In this document: in pieces, positions 28,340-37,471 of the stretch | How positions within the stretch are numbered: position 1 is the stretch's first letter | Layout: each line of letters starts with the position of its first letter | Assembly: GCF_030406905.1 (NCBI RefSeq) | Contig: NZ_CP129137.1 | Location: forward strand, 7,223,501-7,287,500 | DNA length: 64,000 bases | DNA from: Streptomyces sp. HUAS CB01 | Lineage (GTDB): Bacteria > Actinomycetota > Actinomycetes > Streptomycetales > Streptomycetaceae | Direction of reading: 5' to 3' | Position numbers and translations under genes: made by a program | The notes under the pieces: model-generated | Told to the model about the DNA's origin: nothing | Databases searched by the model: none | What the model saw: only the letters and a program-made list of their open reading frames with translations

Positions 28340-29154
28340 GCGGTGGTCTCCTTCAGTCGCCGCCAGGCCAGGAGCGAGCACAGGGCGAAGCCCAGGGCGT
28401 TGCCGAGGCCATGGGTGGCCGCCATCCAGGTGAGGTCGGGGTGCGGCAGACCGGTGGCCTCGCCGAGGGCCCAGCTCAGGGCGAGGAGCATGGTCGCCAC
28501 CAGAACGGCCGTCGAGACCCCGAAAAGCTTGCGAATCAGCCGTTCGGCTCTGCTCGTGCGTACATCGCGCCAGGTCAGCAGGGCGATGGCCCACATTCCC
28601 GCGGTCAGCACCACCGCCCCGGCCAGTTCGAGCCAGTCGCCCGTGAAGTAGCCGGCGAGCACCAGCAGGGTCCCCGTCGGCACGCTGACGGCCGCGAACC
28701 GGCCGGCCGGTCCGCCGGCCGAGCGGCAGACCAGGCCCGCGACCAGCGCCGCGGCGAAGCCCGCGAAGTGGAAGTGCGGCACGGTCAGGGCCAGGATCTC
28801 CAGGTCGAATCCGAGCAGTTCACGGCCGGCGCGCTCGGCCACCAGGGCGACTCCGGCGACGGACGGGGAGACCAGGGCCGTGAGGACGGCGATCTCCGCG
28901 GGTGCGAGCGAGCGGGTCCGCCGCAGCCGGGCCGGGGCGTGCAGTGCGAGGGCGAAAGCGGCGAGGGCGTATGCCGAGGCCAGGGCTGTGGCGAGGGGGC
29001 CCCGGGGCAGCCACGGGCTGACGGCGCCGGGCAGGGCGAGCAGGGGCCAGAGCCGGTGGACGAGGCTCGGTTCCGGGCCAGGCACCAGCCGCAGCCCCAG
29101 CGGAACGATCACCAGCATGCCGAGCACCACGATCGCGTTGACCAGCGAGGTCAT
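28336..29154 (-). CDS. YndJ family membrane protein
   Basis: The 272-aa protein starts MTSLVNAIVVLGMLVIVPLG. It has about eight to nine membrane helices. The conserved block LTVPHFHFAGFAAALVAGLV (near 155) with its two His, and WMAATHGLGNALGFALCSLL near the C-terminus, identify the YndJ family. The function is unknown. It is the first gene of a three-gene operon whose promoter carries two palindromic operators. Confidence 0.88.
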   Translation of the reverse strand: MTSLVNAIVVLGMLVIVPLGLRLVPGPEPSLVHRLWPLLALPGAVSPWLPRGPLATALASAYALAAFALALHAPARLRRTRSLAPAEIAVLTALVSPSVAGVALVAERAGRELLGFDLEILALTVPHFHFAGFAAALVAGLVCRSAGGPAGRFAAVSVPTGTLLVLAGYFTGDWLELAGAVVLTAGMWAIALLTWRDVRTSRAERLIRKLFGVSTAVLVATMLLALSWALGEATGLPHPDLTWMAATHGLGNALGFALCSLLAWRRLKETTA

Positions 29155-29168
29155 CGCGCCACCCCCAG

Positions 29169-29224
29169 CTTGAACGCGTTCAGTTCCGGGGGTGAGCCTA
29201 GGGCGATTCTTGAACGTGTTCAAG
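29169..29224 (-). promoter_or_regulatory. YndJ operon promoter with two TTGAAC-N2-GTTCA operators
   Basis: On the minus strand TTGAAC (29218-29223) and TAGGCT (29195-29200) are separated by exactly 17 bp, a good -35/-10 pair. The -35 lies within CTTGAACGTGTTCAAG (29209-29224), a palindrome apart from its two central bases. A second copy, CTTGAACGCGTTCAG (29169-29183), lies between the -10 and the gene start. This arrangement is typical of repression by a TetR-like dimer, possibly a regulator outside the window. Confidence 0.7.
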
Positions 29225-29304
29225 TCGCGGTTCCCGGAGACGTGGGGCAAGACAGGGAGTGATCACTCCGGGTACACCACACAAGAGGCGGGAGATGGCG
29301 GGGC

Positions 29305-30576
29305 ATGTTCGTGCGCTCACCGATGTATCGCCGGCACGCCGGGCTGGCGACGTTGTCGGCCGGCCTGTCGGCCGCACTGCTGGTCACGGGTTGCAGCAGT
29401 CTGACGGATCAGGGGCAGTCGGGCTCGACCCCCTCGCAGGAGGTCCGTCTGCAGCCGGCCGCGGAGCCCGGCCCCGATCCGTTCACCCCCTCCACGGCCA
29501 CCGCGACGGCCGTGTCCCGTCAGCTGCCGGCGCCGCGCGCCTCCGCCTCCGGGGCGAAGGACGTCGACGTGCGGTCCATCCGTACGGTGCTGGGCTCCAC
29601 GCCCGGACTGTACGGCGGCACCCGGTCCGTCGCGAGCTGCGACGTGGAGCAGCAGATCCGCCTCCTGGTCGCCGACCAGGGCAAGGCGCAGGCCTTCACC
29701 GAAGGTGTCGGCGTCGGCCAGGAGGACATGCCGGGGTTCCTGCGGGGGCTCACTCCCGTCGTGCTGCGGGCCGACGCCCGCGTCACCAACCACGGCTACC
29801 GCGACGGCGTCGCCCAGCGCCACCAGGTGGTCCTCCAGGCAGGGACCGCCGTGCTCGTCGACGAGCACGGCTCGCCCCGGGTCCGCTGCGCGTCCGGGAG
29901 CCCGCTCGCCTCGCCGGTGGTGACCGCCGGGCCGGTGAACGAGCAGGGCAAGGCCTGGCAGGGGTACGACCGCGACCGCGTGGTCGTGATCACCAGGGCC
30001 GCCCACGTGATCGACACCCTGGTGCTCGTCGACATCGCCGCCAACACGTGGATGGAGCGCCGGAGCGGGTCGGACGGCGAGGCGGACCAGAACCCGAAGG
30101 TGCCGCCCGCGTACGACCCGGGGCTCCACGTCGCCGACGCGCCCCAGGGGCCCCAGCCGGCCGGACCCGGGGTGCCGAGCGACCCGCCGCCGCCGAGCCC
30201 CGACGCCTCCGGTTCGCAGTCAGCGTCCCCGGGTGCGGTCCGACCCGGTGTCCCGAGCGCGCCGAGCCGCGGCCCGGACGGTCCGCCGCCGATCCTGCCC
30301 GACGCGCCGCTGCCCGACGGGGCCGGTCAGGGCATCGGTGGGCCGGACGCGGGCGGTCAGGGCGGGTTCGACCAGGGCGGCGCGGGTCAGGGCGACGGCG
30401 ACATCCTGATCTCGCCGGACTCCGGCGGCGGCATGGATCAGGGCTCGGGCGCCGTCGGCGGCGCCGGCGAACCCCAGGGCGGGCCCGGCGTCATCCTTCC
30501 GGACGCGCCGCTTCCGGGCGGTGCCGGAACCGGTGCCGACGTGCCCGCCGGCGGCGGCGGGAGCATCCCGGGCTGA
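29305..30576 (+). CDS. secreted lipoprotein, DUF6777-like
   Basis: The 423-aa protein has a lipoprotein signal with lipobox LLVTGC near residue 30. A folded domain (about 85-270) begins VDVRSIRTVLGSTPGLYGGT and includes CDVEQQIRLLVADQGKAQAF, VVLRADARVTNHGYRDG and NTWMERRSGSDG. These features match the DUF6777 lipoproteins of Streptomyces. The last 150 residues are Pro/Gly-rich and contain two copies of a GGPGVILPDAPLPGG-like motif (IL..DAPLP). The role is unknown. It is divergent from the YndJ operon. Confidence 0.8.
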   Translation: MFVRSPMYRRHAGLATLSAGLSAALLVTGCSSLTDQGQSGSTPSQEVRLQPAAEPGPDPFTPSTATATAVSRQLPAPRASASGAKDVDVRSIRTVLGSTPGLYGGTRSVASCDVEQQIRLLVADQGKAQAFTEGVGVGQEDMPGFLRGLTPVVLRADARVTNHGYRDGVAQRHQVVLQAGTAVLVDEHGSPRVRCASGSPLASPVVTAGPVNEQGKAWQGYDRDRVVVITRAAHVIDTLVLVDIAANTWMERRSGSDGEADQNPKVPPAYDPGLHVADAPQGPQPAGPGVPSDPPPPSPDASGSQSASPGAVRPGVPSAPSRGPDGPPPILPDAPLPDGAGQGIGGPDAGGQGGFDQGGAGQGDGDILISPDSGGGMDQGSGAVGGAGEPQGGPGVILPDAPLPGGAGTGADVPAGGGGSIPG

Positions 30577-30629
30577 GGCGGCGGCCCCGCTCGCTCGATA
30601 AATCGGACAAATGATGGCAGAGTGTCACC

Positions 30630-32702
30630 ATGGCTGATCGGGCAGCGGGGGCCCTGTCGCTTCCCGACGACTGGCCCGCCAACCCGGATCTGAGCCTGGC
30701 CCTCAACCGCATGGGCAGCTTCGACTGGGACCTCGACAGCGGGCTGATGCATCTGGATCAGCCCGCTCTCGACGTGTTCGACACGCCCGCCGACCAGTAC
30801 GACGGCCGTCCCGAGACCCTGGCCCGGCGCTTCCCGCGCGGCGAGGCGGCCCGGCTGGACGAGTTGGTCTCGCAGGCGCTGAAGAACGGCAGCGCCCACT
30901 ACGGTGCGTACTTCCGCATCCGCCGCCGCAACGGCACCCTGCGCTGGACGCACACCCAGGGATCGGTGCTCCGTGACGCGACGGGCCGGCCCCATCGCAT
31001 CATCGGCATCGTCCGCGACGCCACCCAGGAGCTCGCCGAGTCCTCCGCCCGCGTCGAGCTCGACGCGGAGCGCCGCCGCCAGACCAGCGTCGTGGAGAGC
31101 ACCACGGCGGCCCTCGCCCACGCCAGGACCGTCAAGGACGTCATCGACGTGCTCAAGGACTCGCACGGGCTGGAACACCTCGGCGCCACCAGCCTGGTCA
31201 TGGGGCTCCTGGAGTCCGGCCGCATCCATCTCGTCGCGGAGGGGCCCGAGGGCTCCTTCGTCCCCGGCACCCGCTTCACCCGGGTCGACGAGCAGTACCC
31301 GATGAGCGAGGTCATCCGCACCCTGGTGCCCCGGTTCATCGAGTCCAAGGAGGACTTCGCCGGCTCGTACCCGCGGCTGTGGCCGCACATCAGCGGACTC
31401 GGCATCACCTCCGCGGCCTACATGCCGCTGATCGCCCAGGCCCGGCCGATCGGCGCGCTCGGCCTGCTCTACCGGGAGAAGACCGGTTTCACGACCGAGG
31501 AGCGCAATCTGCTCGTGGCGCTGAGCAGCAGCATCGCGCAGAGCCTGCAGCGGGCCATGCTCTTCGAGCAGGAGCACGACCTGGCCGAAGGGCTGCAGCA
31601 GGCGATGCTTCCCCGCCGCATCCCGTCGGTGCCCGGGGCCCGGATCGCGGTGCGCTACCGCTCGGCCCGTCTCGGCCGTGACATCGGCGGCGACTGGTAC
31701 GACGTGATCCCCCTGCCCGGCGGCCGGGTCGGCGCGGTCATCGGCGACGTACAGGGCCATGACACCCATGCCGCGGCCGTCATGGGGCAACTGCGCATCG
31801 TGCTGCGCGCGTACGCGGCCGAAGGGCACACCCCCGCGACGGTGATGGCCCGCGCCTCGGTCTTCCTCCACGAGCTCGACACCGACCGCTTCGCGACGTG
31901 CATCTACGCGGAGGCCGATCTCACCACGGGAGTGGTGCAGATGGTCCGCGCCGGCCATGTCGACCCGCTGCTCCTCGACTCCGACGGGGAGGGCCGCCGG
32001 GTCCCGGTGGAGGGCGGGCTGCCACTGGGGCTGTCCGCCGAGTTCGGCCGGCTCGAGTACCCGGTCGCCACCGTGGAACTCGACCCCGGGCAGACCCTGT
32101 TGCTCTACACCGACGGACTCGTCGAGCAGCCGGGCGCCGACCTCGACGACGGCCTGCGGCAGCTCACGGCCATGATCCGGGACGGCTCCAAGAACCTCCA
32201 GCTGCTGGCGGACCAGCTCTGCGAGGAGGTCGACGAGCGGGGCGGCGACGACGACGTCGCCCTGCTGCTGCTCCAGCGCATCGGCGCGTACGCCCCGCGC
32301 ACCGGCGGGCGGCTCCAGCAGCACGTCGCCCAGAACGACCCCGACGCCCTCAGCTCCGCCCGGCACATGATCCGGGCGGCCGTACGGGCCTGGGGAGCGG
32401 CGGACCGCTCGGACGAGATCGAGCTCGCGGCCGACGAACTGATCACCAACGCGCTGATGCACACCGACGGCGGGGCGATCGTGACCGTGCGCGTGCTGAC
32501 GGGGTCCGAGCGGCGCCTGCGGGCCGAGGTCGAGGACTCCTCCAGCGCCCTGCCCCGGCGGCGGGAGGCGGGGGACGCCGGGGTCTCCGGCCGGGGGCTG
32601 ATGCTCGTGGACCGGCTTGCGGACGTCTGGGGTGTGGAGTCGCGCGGTACCGGCAAATGCGTGTGGTGCGAGTTCAGCATGCCCGACCGGCCGGCGACCT
32701 GA
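30630..32702 (+). CDS. PAS-GAF-SpoIIE (PP2C) phosphatase with anti-sigma ATPase domain
   Basis: The 690-aa multidomain regulator has a PAS domain (about 25-135; GSFDWDLDSGLMHLDQPAL), GAF (about 145-310), PP2C/SpoIIE (about 325-545; RDIGGDWYDVIPLPGGRVGA near 350 and TLLLYTDGLVE near 490) and a HATPase_c_2 (about 560-685; ELAADELITNALMHTDGG). The two C-terminal domains would dephosphorylate an anti-anti-sigma factor and phosphorylate it or bind a sigma factor. PAS and GAF provide ligand sensing. No sigma or STAS gene is adjacent. It is probably cytoplasmic. Confidence 0.93.
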   Translation: MADRAAGALSLPDDWPANPDLSLALNRMGSFDWDLDSGLMHLDQPALDVFDTPADQYDGRPETLARRFPRGEAARLDELVSQALKNGSAHYGAYFRIRRRNGTLRWTHTQGSVLRDATGRPHRIIGIVRDATQELAESSARVELDAERRRQTSVVESTTAALAHARTVKDVIDVLKDSHGLEHLGATSLVMGLLESGRIHLVAEGPEGSFVPGTRFTRVDEQYPMSEVIRTLVPRFIESKEDFAGSYPRLWPHISGLGITSAAYMPLIAQARPIGALGLLYREKTGFTTEERNLLVALSSSIAQSLQRAMLFEQEHDLAEGLQQAMLPRRIPSVPGARIAVRYRSARLGRDIGGDWYDVIPLPGGRVGAVIGDVQGHDTHAAAVMGQLRIVLRAYAAEGHTPATVMARASVFLHELDTDRFATCIYAEADLTTGVVQMVRAGHVDPLLLDSDGEGRRVPVEGGLPLGLSAEFGRLEYPVATVELDPGQTLLLYTDGLVEQPGADLDDGLRQLTAMIRDGSKNLQLLADQLCEEVDERGGDDDVALLLLQRIGAYAPRTGGRLQQHVAQNDPDALSSARHMIRAAVRAWGAADRSDEIELAADELITNALMHTDGGAIVTVRVLTGSERRLRAEVEDSSSALPRRREAGDAGVSGRGLMLVDRLADVWGVESRGTGKCVWCEFSMPDRPAT

Positions 32703-32800
32703 AGACTACCCGACGGTAACCCTATGTAACCTGATTGCACTTGACCGTAACCGACCGCAGGCGATTGACTGCTGATTCCTGTGTTCCGGCCTCCTAGGAC

Positions 32801-34210
32801 ATGAGGACCCCCTTGAGCACCGAGCTGCTGGCACCTCTGGATCTGGCCTTCTGGCACCTCGAGTCCGCCGACCACCCGATGCACCTCGGCGCGCTCGCCC
32901 ACTTCGCCCCGCCCGCGTCCGGGGACGCGGCCACGCCCGCGTGCGGCAGCGAGGAGATCCTCGCCCTGCTCGCCTCCCGTGCCTCGGCGATCCCCCGGCT
33001 GCGCATGCGCGTCCGCGACGTCCTGCTGCCCGTGGGCGGTGCCGCCTGGACGGCCGACAAGGACTTCGACGTGCGGCGCCATCTGCGTCAGGTCCGGCTG
33101 CCGGCGGGCGACTTCGCGGTGTCGGCGGCGACGCTCGCCGGGGAGCTGATGGAGCGCCCGCTCGAACGGGGGCTGCCGCCCTGGGAGATGTACCTGCTCA
33201 CCGGAGGCCCAGGGGACCCGTTCGCCGTCCTCGTCAAACTGCACCACGCCCTCGCCGACGGCATGCGGGCCGTCGCCATCGGCGCCGGCATCTTCGACGA
33301 GATCGCCGGACCGCTCGCCGCCCGCGCGCGCAAGCACGGCCACAGGTCCGGCCGGAGCCCGGCCGCCGTACCGCCCCGCTCCTGGCTGCCCGGTCCCTGG
33401 CAGGTCGCCGGGATGGCCCGCGGCCGCATGGAGGAGCTGGGCCGGGCCTTCGGCGTCGGTGCCTCCCTCGTGGGCGCCTCGCTCGCCCGGGCGGGCCGCC
33501 TCGACCCGCGCGGCGCCGCGGCCCTCAGCGCCGGTTCCAGCGGCACCCGCAGGCTCGCCACCTCGGTGCTCGACCTGGACGAGGTGCACGAGGTCCGCCG
33601 GGTCGCCGGCGGCACCGCCAACGACGTCCTCCTCGCCACCGTCGCCGGCGCGCTGCGCCGCTGGATGACCGAGCGGGGCGACGCCCTGCCTCCCGCCGAC
33701 CCCAGTGCCCTCGTCCCCGTGTCCAGGCGCCGGCCGGGCGGTCCGCCCGGCTCCGGCAACAAGCTGTCCGCGTACCTGCTCGACCTGCCCGTCACCGAGC
33801 CCGACCCCTGGGCCCGGCTCTACGCGGTCCGCGACCGCATGGACCGGAACAAGGCGGCGGGTCCGCTGCGCGGCGCCGGAGCGGTCGCCGTCCTCGCCGA
33901 CCAACTGCCGCCGCTCGCACACCGGTTCGGCGCACCCCTGGCCGGGAACGCCGCACGGATGCTGTTCGACCTGCTCGCGACCAGCGTGCCGCTGCCCCGC
34001 TCCGCACTCTCGCTCGGCGGCTGCCCGCTGCGCGAGATCTACCCGATGGCACCACTCGCACGTGGACAGTCCCTGGCGGTGGCGATGTCCACGTACGGCG
34101 GCCGCGTGCACTTCGGCCTGGTCGCGGACGGGAAGGCCCTGCCCGACGTGGACCGGCTGGCCCGCGCGGTCGAGGAGGAACTGGCCGCGCTGCTGGAGCT
34201 CGTCCGCTGA
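32801..34210 (+). CDS. wax ester synthase / diacylglycerol acyltransferase (WS/DGAT)
   Basis: The 469-aa protein starts MRTPLSTELLAPLDLAFWHL. The active-site motif HHALADG (HHxxxDG) is near residue 148. The family markers NDVLLATVAGALRRWM (near 272) and VPVSRR, and a C-terminal ALSLGGCPLREIYPMAPLAR, are present. It transfers acyl-CoA to diacylglycerol or fatty alcohol and makes storage lipid, triacylglycerol in Streptomyces. It stands alone between the PP2C gene and the glycosylase gene. Confidence 0.9.
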   Translation: MRTPLSTELLAPLDLAFWHLESADHPMHLGALAHFAPPASGDAATPACGSEEILALLASRASAIPRLRMRVRDVLLPVGGAAWTADKDFDVRRHLRQVRLPAGDFAVSAATLAGELMERPLERGLPPWEMYLLTGGPGDPFAVLVKLHHALADGMRAVAIGAGIFDEIAGPLAARARKHGHRSGRSPAAVPPRSWLPGPWQVAGMARGRMEELGRAFGVGASLVGASLARAGRLDPRGAAALSAGSSGTRRLATSVLDLDEVHEVRRVAGGTANDVLLATVAGALRRWMTERGDALPPADPSALVPVSRRRPGGPPGSGNKLSAYLLDLPVTEPDPWARLYAVRDRMDRNKAAGPLRGAGAVAVLADQLPPLAHRFGAPLAGNAARMLFDLLATSVPLPRSALSLGGCPLREIYPMAPLARGQSLAVAMSTYGGRVHFGLVADGKALPDVDRLARAVEEELAALLELVR

Positions 34211-34264
34211 CGGAGCCGCCCGGCCGGGTCTGCGCGAACGGGCCCGGTACGGCAGGCTGGAGCC

Positions 34265-35128
34265 ATGCCGGAACTGCCCGAGGTGGAAGCGCTCAGGGAC
34301 TTCCTCGACGAGAACCTGGTCGGCAAGGAGATCGCCCGGGTGATGCCCGTGGCGATCAGCGTGCTCAAGACGTACGACCCTCCGCTCGGCGCCCTCGACG
34401 GGAGCGAGGTCACCTCCGTACGGCGCCACGGCAAGTTCCTCGACATCGGCACCGGCGGCGGACTGCACCTCCTCTTCCACCTCGCCCGGGCGGGGTGGCT
34501 GCACTGGAAGGACGTCCTGCCGTCGGTAGTGCCCCGTCCGGGCAAGGGCCCCCTGGCCCTGCGCGCCGCGCTCACCGGCGGGGACGGCTTCGACCTGACC
34601 GAGGCGGGCACGACGAAGCGGCTCGCCGTCCATCTCGTGCACGACCCGGCCGAGGTCGCCGGTGTCGCCCGGCTCGGACCCGACCCGCTCGCCGACGACT
34701 TCGACCGCGACGCCTTCGCCGCGCTCCTCACCGGGGAGCGCCGGCAGATCAAGGGGGCGCTGCGCGACCAGAGCCTCATCGCCGGAATCGGCAACGCCTA
34801 CAGCGACGAGATCCTGCACGCCGCGAGGATGTCGCCGTACAAGCTCGCCTCCCGTCTCGGGGAGGAAGAGATCACCGGCCTGTACGAGGCGATGCGCACG
34901 ACGCTCAGGGACGCCGTCGAGCGCTCGCGGGGCCTGGCCGCGGGCCGGCTGAAAGCCGAGAAGAAGAGCGGGCTGAGGGTGCACGGCCGCACCGGTCTGC
35001 CCTGCCCGGTGTGCGGCGACACCATCCGCGAGGTGTCGTTCCACGACTCGTCGCTGCAGTACTGCCCCACGTGCCAGACCGGCGGCAAACCGCTCGCCGA
35101 CCGGAGGCTGTCTCGGCTGCTCAAGTGA
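34265..35128 (+). CDS. Fpg/Nei family DNA glycosylase
   Basis: The 287-aa bifunctional glycosylase/AP lyase starts MPELPEVEALRDFLDENLVG, with the catalytic Pro1 and Glu2 after Met removal. The helix-two-turn-helix is QIKGALRDQSLIAGIGNAYS near 162-180. The zinc finger is CPVC (near 244) paired with CPTCQTGG near 267. It removes oxidised bases. The finger loop SFHDSSLQYC differs from classical Fpg (RGTHFCPxCQ), so the substrate range may be Nei-like. The short gap to the upstream gene suggests possible read-through. Confidence 0.93.
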   Translation: MPELPEVEALRDFLDENLVGKEIARVMPVAISVLKTYDPPLGALDGSEVTSVRRHGKFLDIGTGGGLHLLFHLARAGWLHWKDVLPSVVPRPGKGPLALRAALTGGDGFDLTEAGTTKRLAVHLVHDPAEVAGVARLGPDPLADDFDRDAFAALLTGERRQIKGALRDQSLIAGIGNAYSDEILHAARMSPYKLASRLGEEEITGLYEAMRTTLRDAVERSRGLAAGRLKAEKKSGLRVHGRTGLPCPVCGDTIREVSFHDSSLQYCPTCQTGGKPLADRRLSRLLK

Positions 35129-35147
35129 CGGCCGCGCGGGTGGGCGT

Positions 35148-35170
35148 GCGCCGGGAGGGACGTCCGGCGC
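35148..35170. terminator. short hairpin between convergent genes
   Basis: GCGCCGG (35148-35154) pairs with CCGGCGC (35164-35170) across a 9-nt loop, between the glycosylase stop and the anti-sigma stop. Confidence 0.4.
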
Positions 35171-35176
35171 CGGCGG

Positions 35177-35857
35177 TCAGCGGTCCAGCGAGACCAGGTG
35201 CTCGCCGCTGTCGGTACGCACCTCGAAGTGGCCAATCTCGTCACGCTGCAGGGCCGTCCCCACCTCCATGTCCAGCTCCTCCTCCGCCCCCGGGGTGTCC
35301 GTGCCGTAACCGGCCGCGGGCACCGACCAGCTGGTGACGTCGTACTCCCTGCCGTCCCTGGCGACGGCGACCAGCCGGCAGGTCCGGGGGCCGGACAGCT
35401 TCGCCATGCGCAGGGCCACGGCCGTGCCCCAGCCCTTGGTCCGCAGATCGACCGCGCCGTACACACCGGTGGCGCCGTCCGTGGCCGTGATCCGCTCGTC
35501 GGGGCCGCCCGCGACCGGGCCGTCCTGCCCACGGGACAGGCCCGCCGCCACCGCGGGCAGCGCCACGATCAGCGCGGCCGCGGCCGCCACCAGCCGCAGC
35601 CTCCGCCGCGAACTGCGCCGGCGCAGCGCCGCGACCTCGCCGAGCAGACGCTCCAGCAGCCGCGGCGCCGGGGGTTCGTCGGCCCGGCCGGGCCCGGCGA
35701 GAGAACCCAGCGCGGACGCGACCGGGGCGAAGTCGGAGAGCCGCAGGGCGCACAGGCCGCATTCCGACAGGTGCTCCTCGAAGCGGAAGGCGTCCGCGGG
35801 GTCGAGGACGCCCAACGCGTAGGCGGCCACATCCCGGTGCTGCTCCCGCAGATTCAT
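35177..35857 (-). CDS. zinc-finger anti-sigma factor, membrane anchored
   Basis: The 226-aa protein has an N-terminal anti-sigma domain with HLSECGLC (H-x3-C-x2-C, near 29-36) and an upstream His (HRDVAAYALG). One membrane helix follows at about 88-108 (LRLVAAAAALIVALPAVAAG). An extracellular domain (about 115-226) is close to the anti-sigma-K/RskA C-terminal type (VYGAVDLRTKGWGTAVALRM). It should hold an ECF sigma factor and release it upon proteolysis. No sigma gene is adjacent; the nearest is the ECF gene at 43114. Confidence 0.85.
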   Translation of the reverse strand: MNLREQHRDVAAYALGVLDPADAFRFEEHLSECGLCALRLSDFAPVASALGSLAGPGRADEPPAPRLLERLLGEVAALRRRSSRRRLRLVAAAAALIVALPAVAAGLSRGQDGPVAGGPDERITATDGATGVYGAVDLRTKGWGTAVALRMAKLSGPRTCRLVAVARDGREYDVTSWSVPAAGYGTDTPGAEEELDMEVGTALQRDEIGHFEVRTDSGEHLVSLDR

Positions 35858-36039
35858 GGACCAATCCTTCGGCTCGTCGGCTACGAACGGTCCATACGCG
35901 TCGTACGCACCGTGGGTGTCGCCCTGGAATACGCAGCGGAGCCGTGCCGTGCTCAGCGGCGGAGGGGGAAAGTGCGACCGGGTCGTGCAGTGGTGCGACC
36001 GTGGCGCGGAGTTGTGGAGAACACCGGCAGAATGGGTGG

Positions 36040-36354
36040 GTGAACGGTGGAAACTCGGGCGTCCGTATGACCGGGCGCCCTCCCGGCAGCCCTCATGTGG
36101 AGCCGCTGCTCGGCGCGTATGTCCTCGGCGTGCTCGTCCCCGCGGAGGAGGCCCGGGTGGCCGGGCACCTCACCCATTGCGGCCGGTGCCGTGCGACCTA
36201 CCTCGGCATGGCCGACGCCCAGGCGCTGCGGGCGGCGTGTGCGCGGGGGGACGCCTTCGGCGACGGAGCCGGAGCCGGGGGCGGGGGGCGCGGAGAGTAC
36301 GGCGGGACCGGCGGCCACGGGGGCGCAGGCGGGCGGGGCGGGCGCGCGCGGTAG
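36040..36354 (+). CDS. small zinc-finger (zf-HC2) anti-sigma-like protein
   Basis: From GTG 36040 (or ATG 36067) the roughly 104-aa product contains HVEPLLGAYVLGVLVPAEEA followed by HLTHCGRCRATYLGM. This is the H-x3-C-x2-C finger of zf-HC2 anti-sigma factors. The rest is a Gly-rich, Arg-ending tail with no membrane helix, so it would be a soluble anti-sigma factor or sensor. It sits between the membrane anti-sigma gene (divergent) and the LytTR regulator (28 nt downstream, same strand). The start is uncertain because no good Shine-Dalgarno is present. Confidence 0.65.
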   Translation: MNGGNSGVRMTGRPPGSPHVEPLLGAYVLGVLVPAEEARVAGHLTHCGRCRATYLGMADAQALRAACARGDAFGDGAGAGGGGRGEYGGTGGHGGAGGRGGRAR

Positions 36355-36368
36355 ACGCGGCCCGTGCC

Positions 36369-36374
36369 TAAAAT
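36369..36374 (+). promoter_or_regulatory. -10 element TAAAAT, leaderless LytTR gene
   Basis: TAAAAT ends 7 nt before ATG 36382, and there is no Shine-Dalgarno. No clear -35 is visible in the GC-rich sequence upstream. Confidence 0.4.
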
Positions 36375-36381
36375 CCGCAGC

Positions 36382-37242
36382 ATGCTGCGCGTACTTGCGG
36401 TCGACGACGAGAAGCCGGCGCTCGGGGAACTGCTCTACCTCCTGCGCTCCGACCCCCGGGTGCGCAGCGCGGACGGCGCCACCGACGCCACCGAGGCGCT
36501 GCGCCGCATCAGCCGGGCGCTCGACGCGGGACCGGACGGGGAGGAGGGCATCGACGTCGTCTTCCTCGACATCCACATGGCCGGGCTCACCGGACTCGAC
36601 GTGGCCCGGCTGCTCGCGGAGTTCGCCCGGCCGCCGCTGATCGTGTTCGTCACGGCCCATGAGGGCTTCGCCGTGCAGGCGTTCGACCTGAAGGCCGTCG
36701 ACTACGTCCTCAAACCGGTGCGCAGGGAACGTCTCGCCGAAGCCGTACGCCGGGTCAGCGATCTGACCGCCGCCGCACGGGGGGCCCGGCAGCCGACGCC
36801 GGCGACCGGTGCCGACCCGGGGCAGGGGGCAGGCGGGGCGGCCCCGGAGCGGACCGGCTCCGCCGCCGCCGGCCCGCTGGTCACCGGGTCCACCGCACCC
36901 GGCACCGCGCCCGAGCAGATCCCCGTGGAGCTCGGCGGCGTGACCCGCTTCGTCCCGATCGACGAGATCACGTACGTCGAGGCCCAGGGCGACTACGCGC
37001 GCCTGCACACCGCCGAGGGCAGCCATCTCGTCCGTATCCCGCTGTCCACGCTGGAGGAGCGGTGGGCGTCCCGAGGTTTCGTGCGGATACACCGGAGCCA
37101 TCTCGTGGCCCTCGGCCGGATCGACGAACTCCGGCTGGACGGGGGCGCCACGACCGTCCGCGTGGGCACGGCGGAGCTCGCCGTGAGCCGTCGCCACGCC
37201 CGTCAGCTGCGGGATCTGCTGATGCGCCACGCCCGGGGCTGA
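36382..37242 (+). CDS. LytTR family response regulator
   Basis: The 286-aa protein begins MLRVLAVDDEKPALGELLYL. The receiver domain has the acidic pair DDE and the phospho-acceptor Asp in VVFLDIHMAGLTG (near 62), with Thr (FVTAHE) and Lys (VLKPV) following. A Pro/Gly-rich linker leads to a LytTR DNA-binding domain (about 185-285; ITYVEAQGDYARLHTAEG, FVRIHRSHLVALGRIDEL). It pairs with the LytS-type kinase at 40847 and should control the transporter between them. GTG 36364 is an alternative start. Confidence 0.92.
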   Translation: MLRVLAVDDEKPALGELLYLLRSDPRVRSADGATDATEALRRISRALDAGPDGEEGIDVVFLDIHMAGLTGLDVARLLAEFARPPLIVFVTAHEGFAVQAFDLKAVDYVLKPVRRERLAEAVRRVSDLTAAARGARQPTPATGADPGQGAGGAAPERTGSAAAGPLVTGSTAPGTAPEQIPVELGGVTRFVPIDEITYVEAQGDYARLHTAEGSHLVRIPLSTLEERWASRGFVRIHRSHLVALGRIDELRLDGGATTVRVGTAELAVSRRHARQLRDLLMRHARG

Positions 37243-37471
37243 CCGCCCGTTCCTCCGTCGGGGAACCGACGCGCCAACGATGCGAAGGTCTCCGGGACGG
37301 ACGCCCGCCGCAGACTGGAAGGACCCGGTTCGGCCGAACAGAGCCTGTCCCGCTCCGGCGGGTCCGTGGTGCCGAGGCAGGGCCGGGCCGGAGAGCCGCT
37401 GCCGGCCGCCTCACGCGCCGGGGAGGCCGGCGGTCCGGCGCTCCCGCAGCCGCGAGTGACGGGAGAGAACG

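Noticed and set aside
29169..29224. LexA/SOS box interpretation of TTGAAC-N2-GTTCA
   Set aside because: Actinobacterial SOS boxes are GAAC-N4-GTTC-like; the spacing here is 2, and the genes are not DNA repair genes.
30438..32462. A 674-codon minus-strand frame opposite the PP2C regulator gene
   Set aside because: Shadow frame; the plus-strand protein has complete PAS, GAF, PP2C and HATPase domains.
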